Positions 10,098-23,500 of a stretch of DNA of 64,000 bases are shown here, one piece after another. The notes beneath the pieces are model-generated. The model saw nothing but the letters and a program-made list of their open reading frames with translations, had not been told where the DNA came from and did not search any database. Positions within the stretch are counted from its first letter, which is position 1. Each line of letters starts with the position of its first letter. Source of the DNA: Coenobita brevimanus. Lineage: Eukaryota; Arthropoda; Malacostraca; Decapoda; Coenobitidae. The stretch covers positions 1,322,926 to 1,386,925 of the forward strand of contig JAVRFU010003718.1 of NCBI GenBank assembly GCA_032717465.1, given 5' to 3'. The translations under genes and the position numbers were made by a program.

Positions 10098-13000
10098 TTT
10101 TTTTTTTTTTTTTTACATTCATTGATATGATCGTACAAATACAATTTTTTTTTTTTTTTATGCGAGGAAGAAGGAACCAAAGGCTATGAGCCCGCAGTAA
10201 CAGTTCCCTCCAAGAGAAAAACAAAATACAATAGAGAGCCAAATTCAAGATCCGATCATTTTGAGATGCCTGGACACACTGCGTTTGAAAGACTGGAGAT
10301 CATAGGCAGCAGGAAATACAGACAGAGGGAGACAGTTCCAGAGCTGACCTGTTGCATAAATGAAAGACTGGGAGTAACGGTTAACTCTTGCATTAGAGAG
10401 TTGGACAGAAAAAGGATGAGAGTTTGCTGCCAGACGGGTGCTACGCGCCCGTCGTAGAGGTGGAGGAATGCAAGCAGACAGTTCAGAGGAGCAGTGACCA
10501 TTAAAGTAGCGATAGAAAAGAGATAAAGATGCAACAGTGCGGCGAAGAGACAGAGGTTGAAGGGAGTCAGTAAGAGGAGGAGAGTTAATGAGACGAAATG
10601 CCTTTGACTCCACCCTATTGAGAAGAGCTGTATGTGGGGAGCCTCCCCACACATGAGAGTTGTACTCCACACAGGGACGGATAAAACCCCTGTATACTGT
10701 AGAGTCAAAAATTGTGCAGGGGTAAAGAAAGAGCGAAGTCGGCTTAGCACACCCAATCTCTTGGAAGCAGATTTTACAAGAGATGTAATATGATCTTTCC
10801 AAGATAAGTCCCGAGTAAATGAAACCCCAAGCATGTTCAAGGATGATGCAGGATTAAGCTGAATATTATTGAACATTAGTGGGTATACCTGTGGAAGATT
10901 TTGTCGGGTTGATAGGTGTAAGAACTGAGTCTTAGATGCATTAAAGACAACCATATTATTTTTACCCCAGTCAGAGATACGAGCCAAGTCAGACATTAGG
11001 TGTGCCATAGCCTCATCCCTTGCTTGTTGAAGCAACTGCTGAGATGGGCGTTGCGGGAACCGAATGGAAAGGTGAAGGGTGGAGTCATCAGCGTATGAGT
11101 GGATAGGGTTAGATGTACAGCTTAGAAGATCATTGATGAATAAAAGGAAGAGAGTTGGTGATAGGACAGAGCCCTGAGGAACACCACTGTTGATAGATCT
11201 AGGAGAAGAACGATGGCCGTCTACAACAGCGGCTATGGAACGACCAGAAAGGAAGCTAGCGATGAAGGCACAGATGGAAGGACAGAAACCGTAGGAGGGC
11301 AGTTTGGAAATTAAAGATTTATGCCAGACTCAATCGAAAGCCTTTGAGATGTCAAGTGCAATGGCAAAGCTTTCGCCAAAGTCCCGAAAGGAGGATGACC
11401 AGGAGTCTGAAAGGTAGGTGAGAAGATCGCCAGTGGAGCGTCCCTGACGGAACCCATACTGACGATCGGAAAGAAGGTTGTGATAGGAAAGATGCCTTAA
11501 AATTTTTCTATTAAGAATTGACTCGAAAACTTTTGAAATATAGGACGTTAAAGCAATTGGACGATAGTTGCAGGGCTGGGAGTGGTCACCTTTCTTTGGG
11601 ACTGGCTGAATGAGAGCAAACTTCCAGCAAGAAGGAAAGGTACAAGTTGACAGACAAAGGCGAAAGAGTTTGCCTAAGCAGGGTGTAAGCACAGAAGCAC
11701 AGTTCTTGAGAACAACAGGAGGGACCCCATCAGGCCCATATGCCTTGTTAGTACTGAGGCCAGTGATGGCAGAAAATACATCAACTGAAGACATTTTAAT
11801 GTCAGCCATGAGGAAGTCAGAGGGGGGAAGTGATGGAGGAACAGCACCGGAATCGTCTAAGGTGGAATTGGAGGAGAAAGTCTGTGCGAAGAGATCTGCT
11901 TTATCAGTAGAAGAAATAGCTACAGAACCATCAGAGTAGAAAAGAGGAGGGAAGGATGATGAGGTAAAGTTGTTAGAAAGATTTTTGGCAAGGTGCCAAA
12001 AGGAGCGGGAAGAATTCGAGTTGGAGAGTTGAGAGCATTTAGTATGGATGAAATTATTTTTAGTAGAGCGAAGAACAGACTTAGCACGATTCCGGGCAGA
12101 AACGTAAAGATGATGTGATTCAGGGGTGGGTTGGCTCCGGTACCTTTTGTAGGCCCTCTCCTTGTTGCGGACAGCATTAGAACAAGCGTGATTAAACCAA
12201 GGCTTTCTTGCATTAGTCAAAGGATATGAGAAAGGGATGTATGCTTCCATGCCCGAGAGAATAACCTCCGTAATGTGCAAGGCACACTCAGATGGCTCAC
12301 GGCCATGGAAGCAATAGTCATTCCAGGGAAAATCAAAGAAGTACTGCCTGAGGGCCTCCCAGTCCGCGGCTCCAAAATGCCACAGACGACGTTTCCCTGG
12401 AGGGTCCACAGGCCGTACCAGAGTGATAGGACAGGTTAAGGTAATAAGGTTGTGATCGGAGGAGCCCAACGGAGAGAAAAGATTAACAGAATAAGCAGAA
12501 GGATTAGTTGTGAGGAAGAGGTCAAGTATGTTGGAGCTCTCTCCAAGGTGGTCAGGGATACGGGTAGGGTGCTGTACAAGCTGCTCTAGGTCATTAAGGA
12601 TAGAAAAGATGTAGGCTTGTTCACCAGGTGGATCCGTGAAAGGAGAGGAGAGCCAAAGGTGGTGGTGAACATTGAAATCTCCAAGAATGGAGATTTCAGA
12701 GAAAGGAGAAATGGACAGAATGTGTTCCATCGTAGAAGTAAGATAGTTGAAGAATTTTTGATAGTCAGTAGAATTAGGGGATAAGTAAACAGCACAGATA
12801 TATTTAGTCAGAGAATGACAGGAAAGCCGAAGCCAGAGTGTAAAGAATTCAGAAGAATCAAGTTCAGGAACACGAAAGCAAGATAAGTCGTTGCGTATGT
12901 ATACACAACAGCCACCTTTGGCTTTGAAATGAGTATAAAGAAAGTAGGAGGATACAGAAAAGGGTTTGCTGTCAGTTGCCTCAGACAGCTGAGTCTCTGT

Positions 13001-13357
13001 TAGAAAAAGAAGGTGAAGTTTAGAGGAGGAGAGGTGGTGCTCAACAGAGCGAAAGTTAGAGGAAAGGCCGCGAATGTTGCAGAAATGAAGAAGAGAGTCA
13101 GACAGTGGTTCCAGGCACCTCGAGTTGCCACCGGGAGAGGGGCAGATGGCGAGGGCATTTATGGTCCCCCCCCCCTGGGGACTCCGAGGCTGGGTGAATT
13201 GACGCCATTTTTGGTGAATTATGAATAGGAAGTGTAGTGTGTACTGTGCATGTAGTTTGGTGAAGATAGTTAGAGAAATTTGTACTGGAGAGCATACTGG
13301 CCTACTCTCTGTGTAACTGAGACACTGAAAAAGTTCAGATGAAACTAGTGATTTCAT
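10098..13357 (-). mobile_element. CR1/jockey-like LINE, near full-length, inactive
   Basis: A minus-strand non-LTR retrotransposon with one long endonuclease-reverse transcriptase ORF. It ends in A-runs on its own strand: a tract at 10145-10160 directly after the 3' UTR, then ~30 bases and a second tract at 10093-10115. No gag-like ORF1 is seen upstream of 13357, so the copy is either 5'-truncated or of a single-ORF type. A strongly decayed relative lies at 26395-28310. Clade assignment (CR1/L2 versus jockey) needs a tree. Confidence 0.85.
10256..13357 (-). pseudogene. LINE pol: AP endonuclease plus reverse transcriptase, one stop and one frameshift
   Basis: The first 675 residues (13357-11330) hold an exonuclease-endonuclease-phosphatase domain: N94, E121 (LTETQLSE), GDFN at 226-229 and SDH at 300-302. 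It is followed by the start of a reverse transcriptase ([37 protein letters not shown]). An in-frame TGA at 11332-11330 interrupts it. The same frame then stays open through the catalytic YADD (codons at 11095-11084) to about 10700. There a frameshift moves the C-terminal region (CVEYNSHVWGG, then RSVSRHLK) into the frame ending at 10245. The endonuclease nicks target DNA and the RT copies the element's RNA. This copy cannot make the full protein. The first ~60 residues look unlike the family, so the true start may lie internally. Confidence 0.85.
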
Positions 13358-13558
13358 AAGTTATTGTTTCTTGTTATTTTTTTAAACACTTTACTGTTAA
13401 AAGACACAGAAGTTGATCAGAAAAGTCAGTGGTATGAAGTGGTGCAATAGTCTGCTTGTTTTCCTGTGACATCCTTAACTCTTTGAGCTGTGTTGATGGC
13501 CATGTGACTTACATTGGAGGATTGATCTGATTAATAGTACAAGTTAATGAATGATGCG

Positions 13559-14080
13559 GTGTGTGGCCCAGCAGACAAGGCCAGCAGGCACCCCTGCAGG
13601 GCCATCCTGTGTGGCCCAGCAGACAAGGCCAGCAGGCACCCCTGCAGGGCCATCCTGTGTGGCCCAGCAGACAAGGCCAGCAGCCACCCCTGCAGGGCCA
13701 TCCTGTGTGGCCCAGCAGACAAGGCCAGCAGCCACCCCTGCAGGGCCATCCTGTGTGGCCCAGCAGACAAGGCCAGCAGCCACCCCTGCAGGGCCATCCT
13801 GTGCAGTAAACCAGTGGTCCTGTGCAGTGGACAGCACCTCACCTCTGTCAGGTGTGGGCAACAGTGTGCAAGTTTAGTTCCTGGGTGGATGCCACATTTG
13901 TCAAGATCTCACCAGCCAGTTAACATGGGCACCACAGTAGTCTCCACATCACCCTGTTATTTGGTGATATGGTGACCACCCAGCATTGTAAATGATATCC
14001 TGGGTTACAGGCTTGTCATTCAGCAGAGTCGCCTAAAGTAGAAGAAGGTAGCACTGCATCAAGTGAGTGGATGATTTGAT
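13559..14080 (+). repeat. Dispersed repeat family D copy with a 48-bp array inside
   Basis: Five tandem 48-bp units (GTGTGGCCCAGCAGACAAGG, then CACCCCTGCAGGGCCATCCT) fill 13559-13802. The family D sequence then continues (GTTCCTGGGTGGATGCCACA, GGTGACCACCCAGCATTG, CATCAAGTGAGTGGATGA). The single-copy counterpart of the 48-bp unit is at 8583-8645 in the longest copy, so the array arose after insertion. Confidence 0.75.
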
Positions 14081-14277
14081 CAGTAACTATGGACACATAT
14101 GCTGTACAACTAAGGTTTATTCAGTGTCATGCAATCATGACTTCATACTCAACATGTACGAATGGACCAGTTCTGTCAGATGAAAACAAACCCAGTACAC
14201 AATACTGAATGTCCTGCGTGTTTGGCCATAGAGACCTGATTGAAAACAGATATGTAATGTATGGATTTAACATTAAT
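14081..14277. other. Short unique spacer before the CCA array
   Basis: No repeat or coding signal is recognised. Confidence 0.4.
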
Positions 14278-17200
14278 GATACCACCACCACCACAACAGC
14301 CACTACCATACCACCACCACCATAACAACCACAACCATACCACCACCACCACAACAGCCACTACCATACCACCACCACCATAACAACCACAACCATACCA
14401 CCACCACCACAACAGCCACTACCATACCACCACAACAGCCACTACCATACCACCACCACCATAACAACCACAACCATACCACCACCACCACAACAGCCAC
14501 TACCATACCACCACCACCATAACAACCACAACCATACCACCACCACCACAACAGCCACTACCATACCACCACAACAGCCACTACCATACCACCACCACCA
14601 TAAAAACCACAACCATACCACCACCACCACCACAACAGCCACTACCATACCACCACCACCATAACAACCACAACCATACCACCACCACCACAACAGCCAC
14701 TACCATACCACCACAACAGCCACTACCATACCACCACCACCATAACAACCACAACCATACCACCACCACCACAACAGCCACTACCATACCACCACCACCA
14801 TAACAACCACAACCATACCACCACCACCACAACAGCCACTACCATACCACCACAACAGCCACTACCATACCACCACCACCATAACAACCACAACCATACC
14901 ACCACCACCACAACAGCCACTACCATACCACCACCACCATAACAACCACAACCATACCACCACCACCACAACAGCCACTACCATACCACCACCACCATAA
15001 CAACCACAACCATACCACCACCACCACAACAGCCACTACCATACCACCACCACCATAACAACCACAACCATACCACCACCACCACAACAGCCACTACCAT
15101 ACCACCACCACCATAACAAACACAACCATACCACCACCACCACAACAGCCACTACCATACCACCACCACCACCACCACAACAGCCACTACCATACCACCA
15201 CCACCATAACAACCACAACCATACCACCACCACCACAGCCACTACCATACCACCACCACCATAACAACCACAACCATACCACCACCACCACAACAGCTAC
15301 TACCATACCACCACCACCACCACCACAACCCACTACCATACCACCACCACCATAACAACAGCCACTACCATACCACCACCACCATAACAACCACAACCAT
15401 ACCACCACCACCACAACAGCCACTACCATACCACCACAACAGCCACTACCATACCACCACCACCACCACAACAGCCACTACCATACCACCACCACCGCAA
15501 CAGCCACTACCATACCACCACCACCACAACAGCCACTACCATACCACCACCACCATAACAGCCACTACCATACCACCACCACCATAACAGCCACTACCAT
15601 ACCACCACCACCATAACAGCCACAACCATACCACCACCATAACAACCACAACCATACCACCACCATAACAACCACAACCATACCACCACCACCACCACAA
15701 CAGCCACTACCATACCACCACCACCACCATAACAACCACTACCATACCACCACCACCATAACAACCACCACCATAACAACCACAACCATACCACCACCAC
15801 CACAACAACAACCACAACCATACCACCACCACCATAACAACCACAACCATACCACCACCACCATAACAACCACAACCATACCACCACCACCATAACAACC
15901 ACAACCATACCACCACCACCATAACAACCACAACCATACCACCACCACCATAACAACCACAACCATACCACCACCACCATAACAACCACAACCATACCAC
16001 CACCACCATAACAACCACAACCATACCACCACCACCATAACAACCACAACCATACCACCACCACCATAACAACCACAACCATACCACCACCACCATAACA
16101 ACCACAACCATACCACCACCACCATAACAACCACAACCATACCACCACCACCATAACAACCACTACCATACCACCACCACCATAACAACCACTACCATAC
16201 CACCACCACCACCATAACAACCACTACCATACCACCACCACCACCATAACAACCACAACCATACCACCACCACCATAACAACCACAACCATACCACCACC
16301 ACCACCATAACAACCATACCACCACCACCATAACAACCACTACCATACCACCACCACCATAACAACCACAACCATACCACCACCACCACCATAACAACCA
16401 CAACCATACCACCACCACCACAACAACCACTACCATACCACCACCACCACCATAACAACCACTACCATACCACCACCACCACCATAACAACCACAACCAT
16501 ACCACCACCACCATAACAACCACTACCATACCACCACCACCATAACAACCACTACCATACCACCACCACCATAACAACCACTACCATACCACCACCACCA
16601 TAACAACCACTACCATACCACCACCACCACCATAACAACCACAACCATACCACCACCACCATAACAACCACTACCATACCACCACCACCATAACAACCAC
16701 AACCATACCACCACCACAATAACAACCACAACCATACCACCACCACCACCATAACAACCACAACCATACCACCACCACCATAACAACCACAACCATACCA
16801 CCACCACCATAACAACCACAACCATACCACCACCACCACAACAACCACAACCATACCACCACCACCACAACAACCACAACCATACCACCACCACCATAAC
16901 AACCACTACCATACCACCACCACCACCATAACAACCACAACCATACCACCACCACCATAACAACCACCATACCACCACCACCACCATAACCACAACCATA
17001 CCACCACCACCATAACAACCACTACCATACCACCACCACCACCATAACAACCACAACCATACCACCACCACCATAACAACCACAACCATACCACCACCAC
17101 CATAACAACCACAACCATACCACCACCACCATAACAACCACAACCATACCACCACCACCATAACAACCACAACCATACCACCACCACCATAACAACCACA

Positions 17201-18105
17201 ACCATACCACCACCACCATAACAACCACAACCATACCACCACCACCACCATAACAACCACAACCATAACAACCACTACCATACCACCACCACCACCACCA
17301 TAACAACCACAACCATACCACCACCACCATAACAACCACTACCATACCACCACCACCACCATAACAACCACTACCATACCACCACCACCACCATAACAAC
17401 CACAGCCATACCACCACCACCACCATAACAACCACTACCATACCACCACCACCACCATAACCACAACCATACCACCACCACCATAACAACCACTACCATA
17501 CCACCACCATAACCACAACCATACCACCACCACCATAACAACCACTACCATACCACCACCACCATAACAACTACTACCATACCACCACCACCATAACAAC
17601 CACAACCATACCACCACCACCATAACAACCACTACCATACCACCACCACCATAACAACTACTACCATACCACCACCACCACCATAACAACCACAACCATA
17701 CCACCACCACCACCATAACCACAACCATACCACCACCACCATAACAACCACTACCATACCACCACCACCACCATAACAACCACTACCATACCACCACCAC
17801 CACCATAACCACTGCCATACCACCACCACCATAACAACCACTACCATACCATCACCACCACCATAACAACCACTACCATACCACCACCACCACCATAACA
17901 ACCACAACCATACCACCACCACCATAACAACCACTACCATACCACCACCACCATAACCACAACCATACCACCACCACCACCATAACAACCACTACCATAC
18001 CACCACCACCACCATAACAACCACAACCATACCACCACCACCATAACAACCACTACCATACCACCACCACCATAACAACCACAACCATACCACCACTACC
18101 ACTGC
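14278..18105. repeat. 3.8-kb CCA-rich satellite-like array, 29-bp base unit
   Basis: The base unit is 29 bp (ACCACCACCACCATAACAAC then CACAACCAT), with length variants from extra or missing CCA triplets. At 15840-16140 the 29-bp unit is almost perfect. In the left part (about 14280-14980) a higher-order period of about 139-142 bp is seen, built from AACAGCCACTACCATACC-type and AACAACCACAACCATACC-type subunits. The minus strand is GGT-rich. Many overlapping minus-strand frames (85-241 aa of W, V, G, Y, C and M) are products of the repeat and not genes. Confidence 0.9.
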
Positions 18106-18117
18106 CATAATATCACC

Positions 18118-18545
18118 ACCTTCATCGCCGTACCACATACCTCCATCCAACCACCCCTACCCTGCCTCACTTGCCACCTCCATCCTTTCTTACCTGCCAC
18201 CTGCCTCATACCCTGCCTCACCTGCCACCACCCCCCTACCCTGCCTCACCTTCCTCCACCCCCCTACCCTGCCTCACCTTCCTCCACCCCCCTACCCTGC
18301 CTCACCTTCCTCCACCCCCCTACCCTGCCTCACCTTCCTCCACCCCCCTACCCTGCCTCACCTTCCTCCACCCCCGTACCCTGCCTCACCTTCCTCCACC
18401 CCCCTACCCTGCCTCACCTTCCTCCACCCCCGTACCCTGCCTCACCTTCCTCCACCCCTACCCTGCTTCACCTGCCACCCCCCCCTAACCTGCTTCACCT
18501 GCCACCCCCCCCTACCCTGCCTCACCTGCCACCCCCCACCCTGCC
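18118..18545. repeat. 28-bp C-rich minisatellite (~10 copies)
   Basis: The unit CTTCCTCCACCCCCCTACCC then TGCCTCAC repeats every 28 bp at about 18240-18460. More diverged units (CACCTGCCACCCCCCCCTAC) lie on both sides. The plus-strand 105-aa frame is a repeat artefact. Confidence 0.85.
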
Positions 18546-18639
18546 TCACGTACCCAGTGCTGTCTCTTGTCCTATACTATACATGATTGGTGTTACCTCT
18601 TTAGTTTGAGTTAGGGTTTAGCAGCCAGAAATTTTCATT

Positions 18640-18862
18640 CAGAATGATGATAATTGGGTAAGGAAGGTGAGAAGTGTTAATATTGGGGGTGGGGTTATGA
18701 GGGGTAGACCGAGAAAGACATGGGACGAGGTCATTAAGTGTGACCTCAGGGTTAAGGGACTGAACAGGGAGGCTGCAATGGATCGTGCAGCGTGGAGAGC
18801 CACCATTAGGTGACCAAGGCCGACACATGCAAGCATGTTGGAGCCTTTAAAAATGAAACGAA
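18640..18862 (+). repeat. Family B LINE 3' end
   Basis: It runs from GATGATAATTGGGTAAGGAAG through GAGAAAGACATGGGACGAGG and GTGACCTCAGGGTTAAGGGA to GCATGTTGGAGCCTTTAAAAA. It is 5'-truncated within the VERMEDDNW segment and carries an A-rich tail (AAATGAAACGAAATGAAA). Confidence 0.7.
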
Positions 18863-19048
18863 ATGAAAGCCTCTCTCATCCAAGAATTGTGGATTTAGTG
18901 TTCATTTCCTCATTCTCTTCTGGTGCAGGATTTGGCTGTCAAGCTGTGTAACTGGGAAGCATCTTGTCATGTCAGGGTTGCCAGTCAGCCACACTGCCTG
19001 CTTTCCTTCCTTTGGTTTGAGTTGATCTGCTACACACTGTGTTGCACA
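18863..19048. other. Spacer grading into the 77-bp repeat
   Basis: No gene is recognised. The sequence CACACTGTGTTGCACAGAAG leads into the first 77-bp unit. Confidence 0.35.
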
Positions 19049-19300
19049 GAAGCAGCCTGTCATCTCACTTGTGATTCTCTTGGCATTTTTGGTTTGAAGT
19101 TAGCTTCCAAAAACAAAGGTTTAGAGAAGCAGCCTGTCATCTCACCTGTGATTCTCTTGGCTTTTTTGGTTTGAAGTCAGCTTCCAAAAACAAAGGTTTA
19201 GAGAAGCAGCCTGTCATCTCTTGTGATTCTCTTGGCTTTTTTGGTTTGAAGTCAGCTTCCAAAAACAAAGGTTTAGAGAAGCAGCCTGTCATCTCGATGA
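19049..19300. repeat. 77-bp tandem repeat, ~3.5 copies
   Basis: AGCAGCCTGTCATCTC recurs at 19051, 19128, 19205 and 19280, with TTTTTTGGTTTGAAGTCAGC and TTCCAAAAACAAAGGTTTAG between. Related single copies (ACTAAGTTTTAGAGAAGCAT) reappear near 19355, 20058 and 20180. Confidence 0.8.
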
Positions 19301-19329
19301 TGCTTTGCCATGCTTGTCTCATTTATGAT

Positions 19330-20030
19330 GTTCTTTGCTGTGAGCTTCTAAAAACTAAGTTTTAGAGAAGCATTCATGTATCTCATTAATGATGTTCTGT
19401 TCTTGCTTATCTCATTTATGATGCTTTGCTTGTCTAATTTATGATGCTTTACCTTGCTTGTCTCATTTATGATGTAATACTCTTGCTTGTGTCATTTATG
19501 ATGTAATTCTCTTGCTTGTGTCATTTATGATGTAATTCTCTTGCTTGTGTCATTTATGATGTAATTCTCTTGCTTGTGTCATTTATGATGTAATACTCTT
19601 GCTTGTGTCATTTATGATGTAATGCTCTTGCTTGTGTCATTTATGATGTAATGCTTTTGCTTGTGTCATTTATGATGTAATGCTCTTGCTTGTCACATTG
19701 ATGATGCTTTGCCATGCTTGTCACATTGATGATGCTTTGCCATGCTTGTCACATTGATGATGCTTTGCCATGTTTGTCACATTGATGATGCTTTGCCTTG
19801 CTTGTCACATTGATGATGCTTTGCCTTGCTTGTCACATTGATGATGCTTTGCCATGCTTGTCACATTGATGATGCTTTGCCTTGCTTGTCACATTGATGA
19901 TGCTTTGCCTTGCTTGTCACATTGATGATGCTTTGCCATGCTTGTCACATTGATGATGCTTTGCCATGCTTGTCACATTGATGATGCTTTGCCTTGCTTG
20001 TCTCGTGATGTCCTTTGTGTTGCTGTCTTT
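19330..20030. repeat. Two adjoining 29-bp and 28-bp arrays
   Basis: About 19400-19690 repeats CTCTTGCTTGTGTCATTTAT then GATGTAATT (29 bp). About 19690-20000 repeats CTTGTCACATTGATGATGCT then TTGCCATG (28 bp). The two units are related to each other (TTGCTTGT, TGATGC/TGATGT), so one probably gave rise to the other. Confidence 0.85.
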
Positions 20031-20392
20031 GGTCTGTTGTGAGCTTCAGAAAAAAATACTAAGTTTTAGAGAAGCATCCATTCATCTCGCTGATGATGCT
20101 CTGTGGCTTCCCGTTTTTTATGATGCCCTGCTGTCTTCCCGTTTTTTATGATGCCTTGCCTAACCTGAGCTTGCATATACTAAGTTTTAGAGAAGCATCC
20201 TTTCATCTCGTTTATGATGCTCTTTGGTATGATGCTTGCCATTGTATGTCTCGTGATGCTCTTTCAGTGTTTGTCTCCTGCTGCTGTTGTCATAAGTGTA
20301 GCATCCATTCATGTCATTGTCAGGTGTATTGAAACTATCAGGTTTATGATGCAATTTATTGGAGTTGCTGTCACGTGTCATACTCATGTCAC

Positions 20393-20561
20393 ACCTTTTA
20401 TAAGTTCTTTTGTAATGTCCTTCCAGTGTCTCCTCTTGGTGACACAGCACTAAGAGACATGTCCTCTTGGTGCTGTCTCACCAAGAGGACATGTCTCCTC
20501 TTGGTGCTGTCACTAAGAGGAGACACACTGCAAGGACATTACAAAAGAACTTATAAAAGGT
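20393..20561. repeat. Long near-perfect inverted repeat (hairpin, ~80-bp arms)
   Basis: The left arm 20393-20471 (ACCTTTTATAAGTTCTTTTG ... GTCCTCTTGGT) pairs with the right arm 20480-20561 (ACCAAGAGGAC ... CAAAAGAACTTATAAAAGGT) with only small mismatches and indels. The central loop is about 8 bases. The arms themselves contain repeated CTCTTGGTG motifs. It could be a foldback or MITE-like element, or a dsRNA-forming hairpin if transcribed. No terminal duplication is obvious. Confidence 0.8.
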
Positions 20562-23500
20562 AAGTCACTTATAAGACATTGTAAAGACATAATAAAATAC
20601 AGTGTTCAATCGACTTAGTTTTATTCTCACAGCATGGTATACAGGGGAGGCCATAAGGGTGAAAATGGCAGACCATCGAGATAGGTCCTGCTCCGCCCCC
20701 GCCCCCAGATACCTCTCGATGCGCCCGGGGCCCGATCATCCATTACTACCTGTCTATGCCTTGCAATACCCCACACTGCTGAGACCACATGACACTCCAG
20801 CAGTAAAGGAGTACCAAGACATAGGCAGGAAATACAGCATGAACAGGGCTCCATATCAATTATGCATTGCTGATACAAACACCACCAATGCATAAATATA
20901 CATTAACACAACTCAACCAAAAATGACTGCCATACATCAAACCATCATTGGGAGAAACTCATTTCTATTAATTTTTATAATTTCCCAATTAACTGGTCTT
21001 CATGCAGTCATTTTTGCTTAGAAATTTTAACACCTAGCTAAGACTACCTATGTTAATTCATTATAGCAAGTTGATGTCTGTACTGACGGCTTATCAAATT
21101 TAATATTACCATGTGGCAAGGCATTCCTTCAGCAGACTGATAACCCATGAAAGACTGGCATCCAAACGTTTTGACACGCTCAGGACGGGCATACTGGCGT
21201 GTGGGGGAAGGGGGCGATGGGTAGCAGGGTAGGGCTGGAGGTGCATGATCACATATACAGAGATCAGTCTTTTCGGAGTTAAGATTCAAATATTTTCATC
21301 TTATAAAACTATATTCTCTTAATTTATTCAATCCCTTATCTCACCCATACTATCACCAGAAAACCTCAGCTGGGTAAATTTCTCTTGTATTAAAATATAA
21401 CTATCATCAAACCCAAAAAACAATACAAACTCTAAAATCCGATGTATTATTTTCAAGTACCTCCCGTTTACCAGAATTTTTCCTTGAAATGTTAATTTTA
21501 TATCCATTGTCCTCAAACTTGTTATAAATTACTGTTAACCTTTAACCTGCAACATTAAAGTTTTTACCAAGACATTACAGCTATATAATGTGCCAATTTT
21601 TAGGTATACAGTGTCTGCAATAATGAATGGGAGTCAAATGATTTTCAAAGGGGACTGTACCCATGATTACATCAGGTGGGGAGGGGGAAGATCTCAAGTA
21701 GGAGGCAGTGATCAACAACCACCATTTCCACCAATAAATACTTCAGTCACTCAAAAGCAAAGAAATGAAGACTGATTTTCAATGTTCCCAGGTTAACAGT
21801 GCTTACTATACACTCACATTCCCTTAGCTCATTTCAAAACTTAATTTTCCGTTAGTCCTCTACATCCAAGCATTTCGGATTTCAGAGTTTGCATTGTAGG
21901 ATTTAAATTATCAGTTTATTAATGTATATATGCATTTATTGAGAGAACCCAAATTTTCTGTTATACTTTCGAGTTTGCTCTGCAGAAAGTAATTTATCAG
22001 GAATTTACTAATGAATACAATTGTCAAGAGTTTACCAATATAGGTGTGAATGCCTCTAAAAATACCTTGCCTCATGCAATTAAATTCTCCAAATTAGCTA
22101 ATGGCCATATTTGTAAAACTGAGAAGGCAGAGATGGACAAGCACCAAATGCAATACAAGCAGAAGCCATGTGTGATGTATTACCTTTGCTTCATTGTACT
22201 AACAGGTAGCAATACCAAAATATCTTCAGTTAAAGACCATCTCTGCTCAATCATTACTAGTAATACAGCCACGAGCAGGTTACAGAACGAACATTTCTCG
22301 CCTTCAAGACTTTCCATTAGATATCTTGCAAGTCTCTGAAAACCACTTAACAGAGCTGGGGTTACCTCCAGCCCTTAAGAAATGATAACTGCCAACATCA
22401 TTTGTTGTAAAAACTGATGAGATTAAAAGACTAACTAGTACTTATCACTTTCCAATCCCTAGTTTACAGAGAAACATTAAGATGACTCTATATACAGTCT
22501 TCCCAGAATCATTCTTCCATAGAGCAGTTTTATCAACTATCATTTAACTACTGTGTAAATTTTTTTTTCCTAAGGATCTTTACTGCATTTCAAAATCTAA
22601 TTCTTCCACAAAACAGGATCTTAAAATCCATAGCCATGATTCCTCAACAATGTGTGTTAACATGCTAAAAGTTAAATCAAAAGATCAAAACAGCCTTGCC
22701 AAAAATCAAGGTAGCTATCTTTCACACTGCAGTCTTGTAAAGGCGGAAAATATAGTACCATTGCACCTCACCTAACCAATGCATTATTCAAATACCTCAC
22801 TATAATCACAAGTATTTATTACAAAAATTTTAAAGCCTGGCATATGTAGAGGTTCTTTAAGTATACAGCACATCCTAATACAGTAGTTACAACAGCCGTA
22901 CAGTCAGACATCCTAAAATAATCTTTCATTACTATTACATTTTATTATCTATTATTAGAGCTGAGCATTCAAGATTGATATTTGGATATTTACATTAAGT
23001 CAAAGTCAAAACAATGTGTGACATCACCAATATTCTTGAGATGTAACTTGTTCTGGCCAACACATGGAGGTCTTGAACCAAACATACATCATACCTGCAG
23101 TAACAAAAAAAGGATTAGTCTCTTGGGAGTTGGGCTACAGTAACTACATTCTATGGGTGGCAGGGTTACAGATTTAGAAATAAGGGAAGGTTACAGTGAA
23201 AACAAACTTAGGCTTTGGAGTGGGATGAGATTTGTTTCAATATAAACCCCCTTGACTACCTAAGACAGGCTGGTTTGTTCTTGCTGCCTCCATAACTGTT
23301 TTATTCAGCTCTGGAAATTATGTCTTGGAAGGGTTTTATATATCCAGTAAACTCATTACTGGTATGTGGCATATAACAGCCAAGGGGATGTCAGGGGTGT
23401 CTGAAGGGGACATATTGATGGGTGGTGATGTAGTATCCCACAAAAGGTTATCTAACCCCCTATAAAACCCAGTATCTGTACTGTTTTTAACTTAATACTG

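Noticed and set aside
11610..11939. Plus-strand 109-aa frame
   Set aside because: It is antisense to the LINE reverse transcriptase ORF, a shadow frame.
14127..17988. About 20 minus-strand frames rich in Trp, Val, Gly, Tyr and Cys
   Set aside because: They are translations of the GGT-rich array and overlap in multiple frames, with no start context or family.
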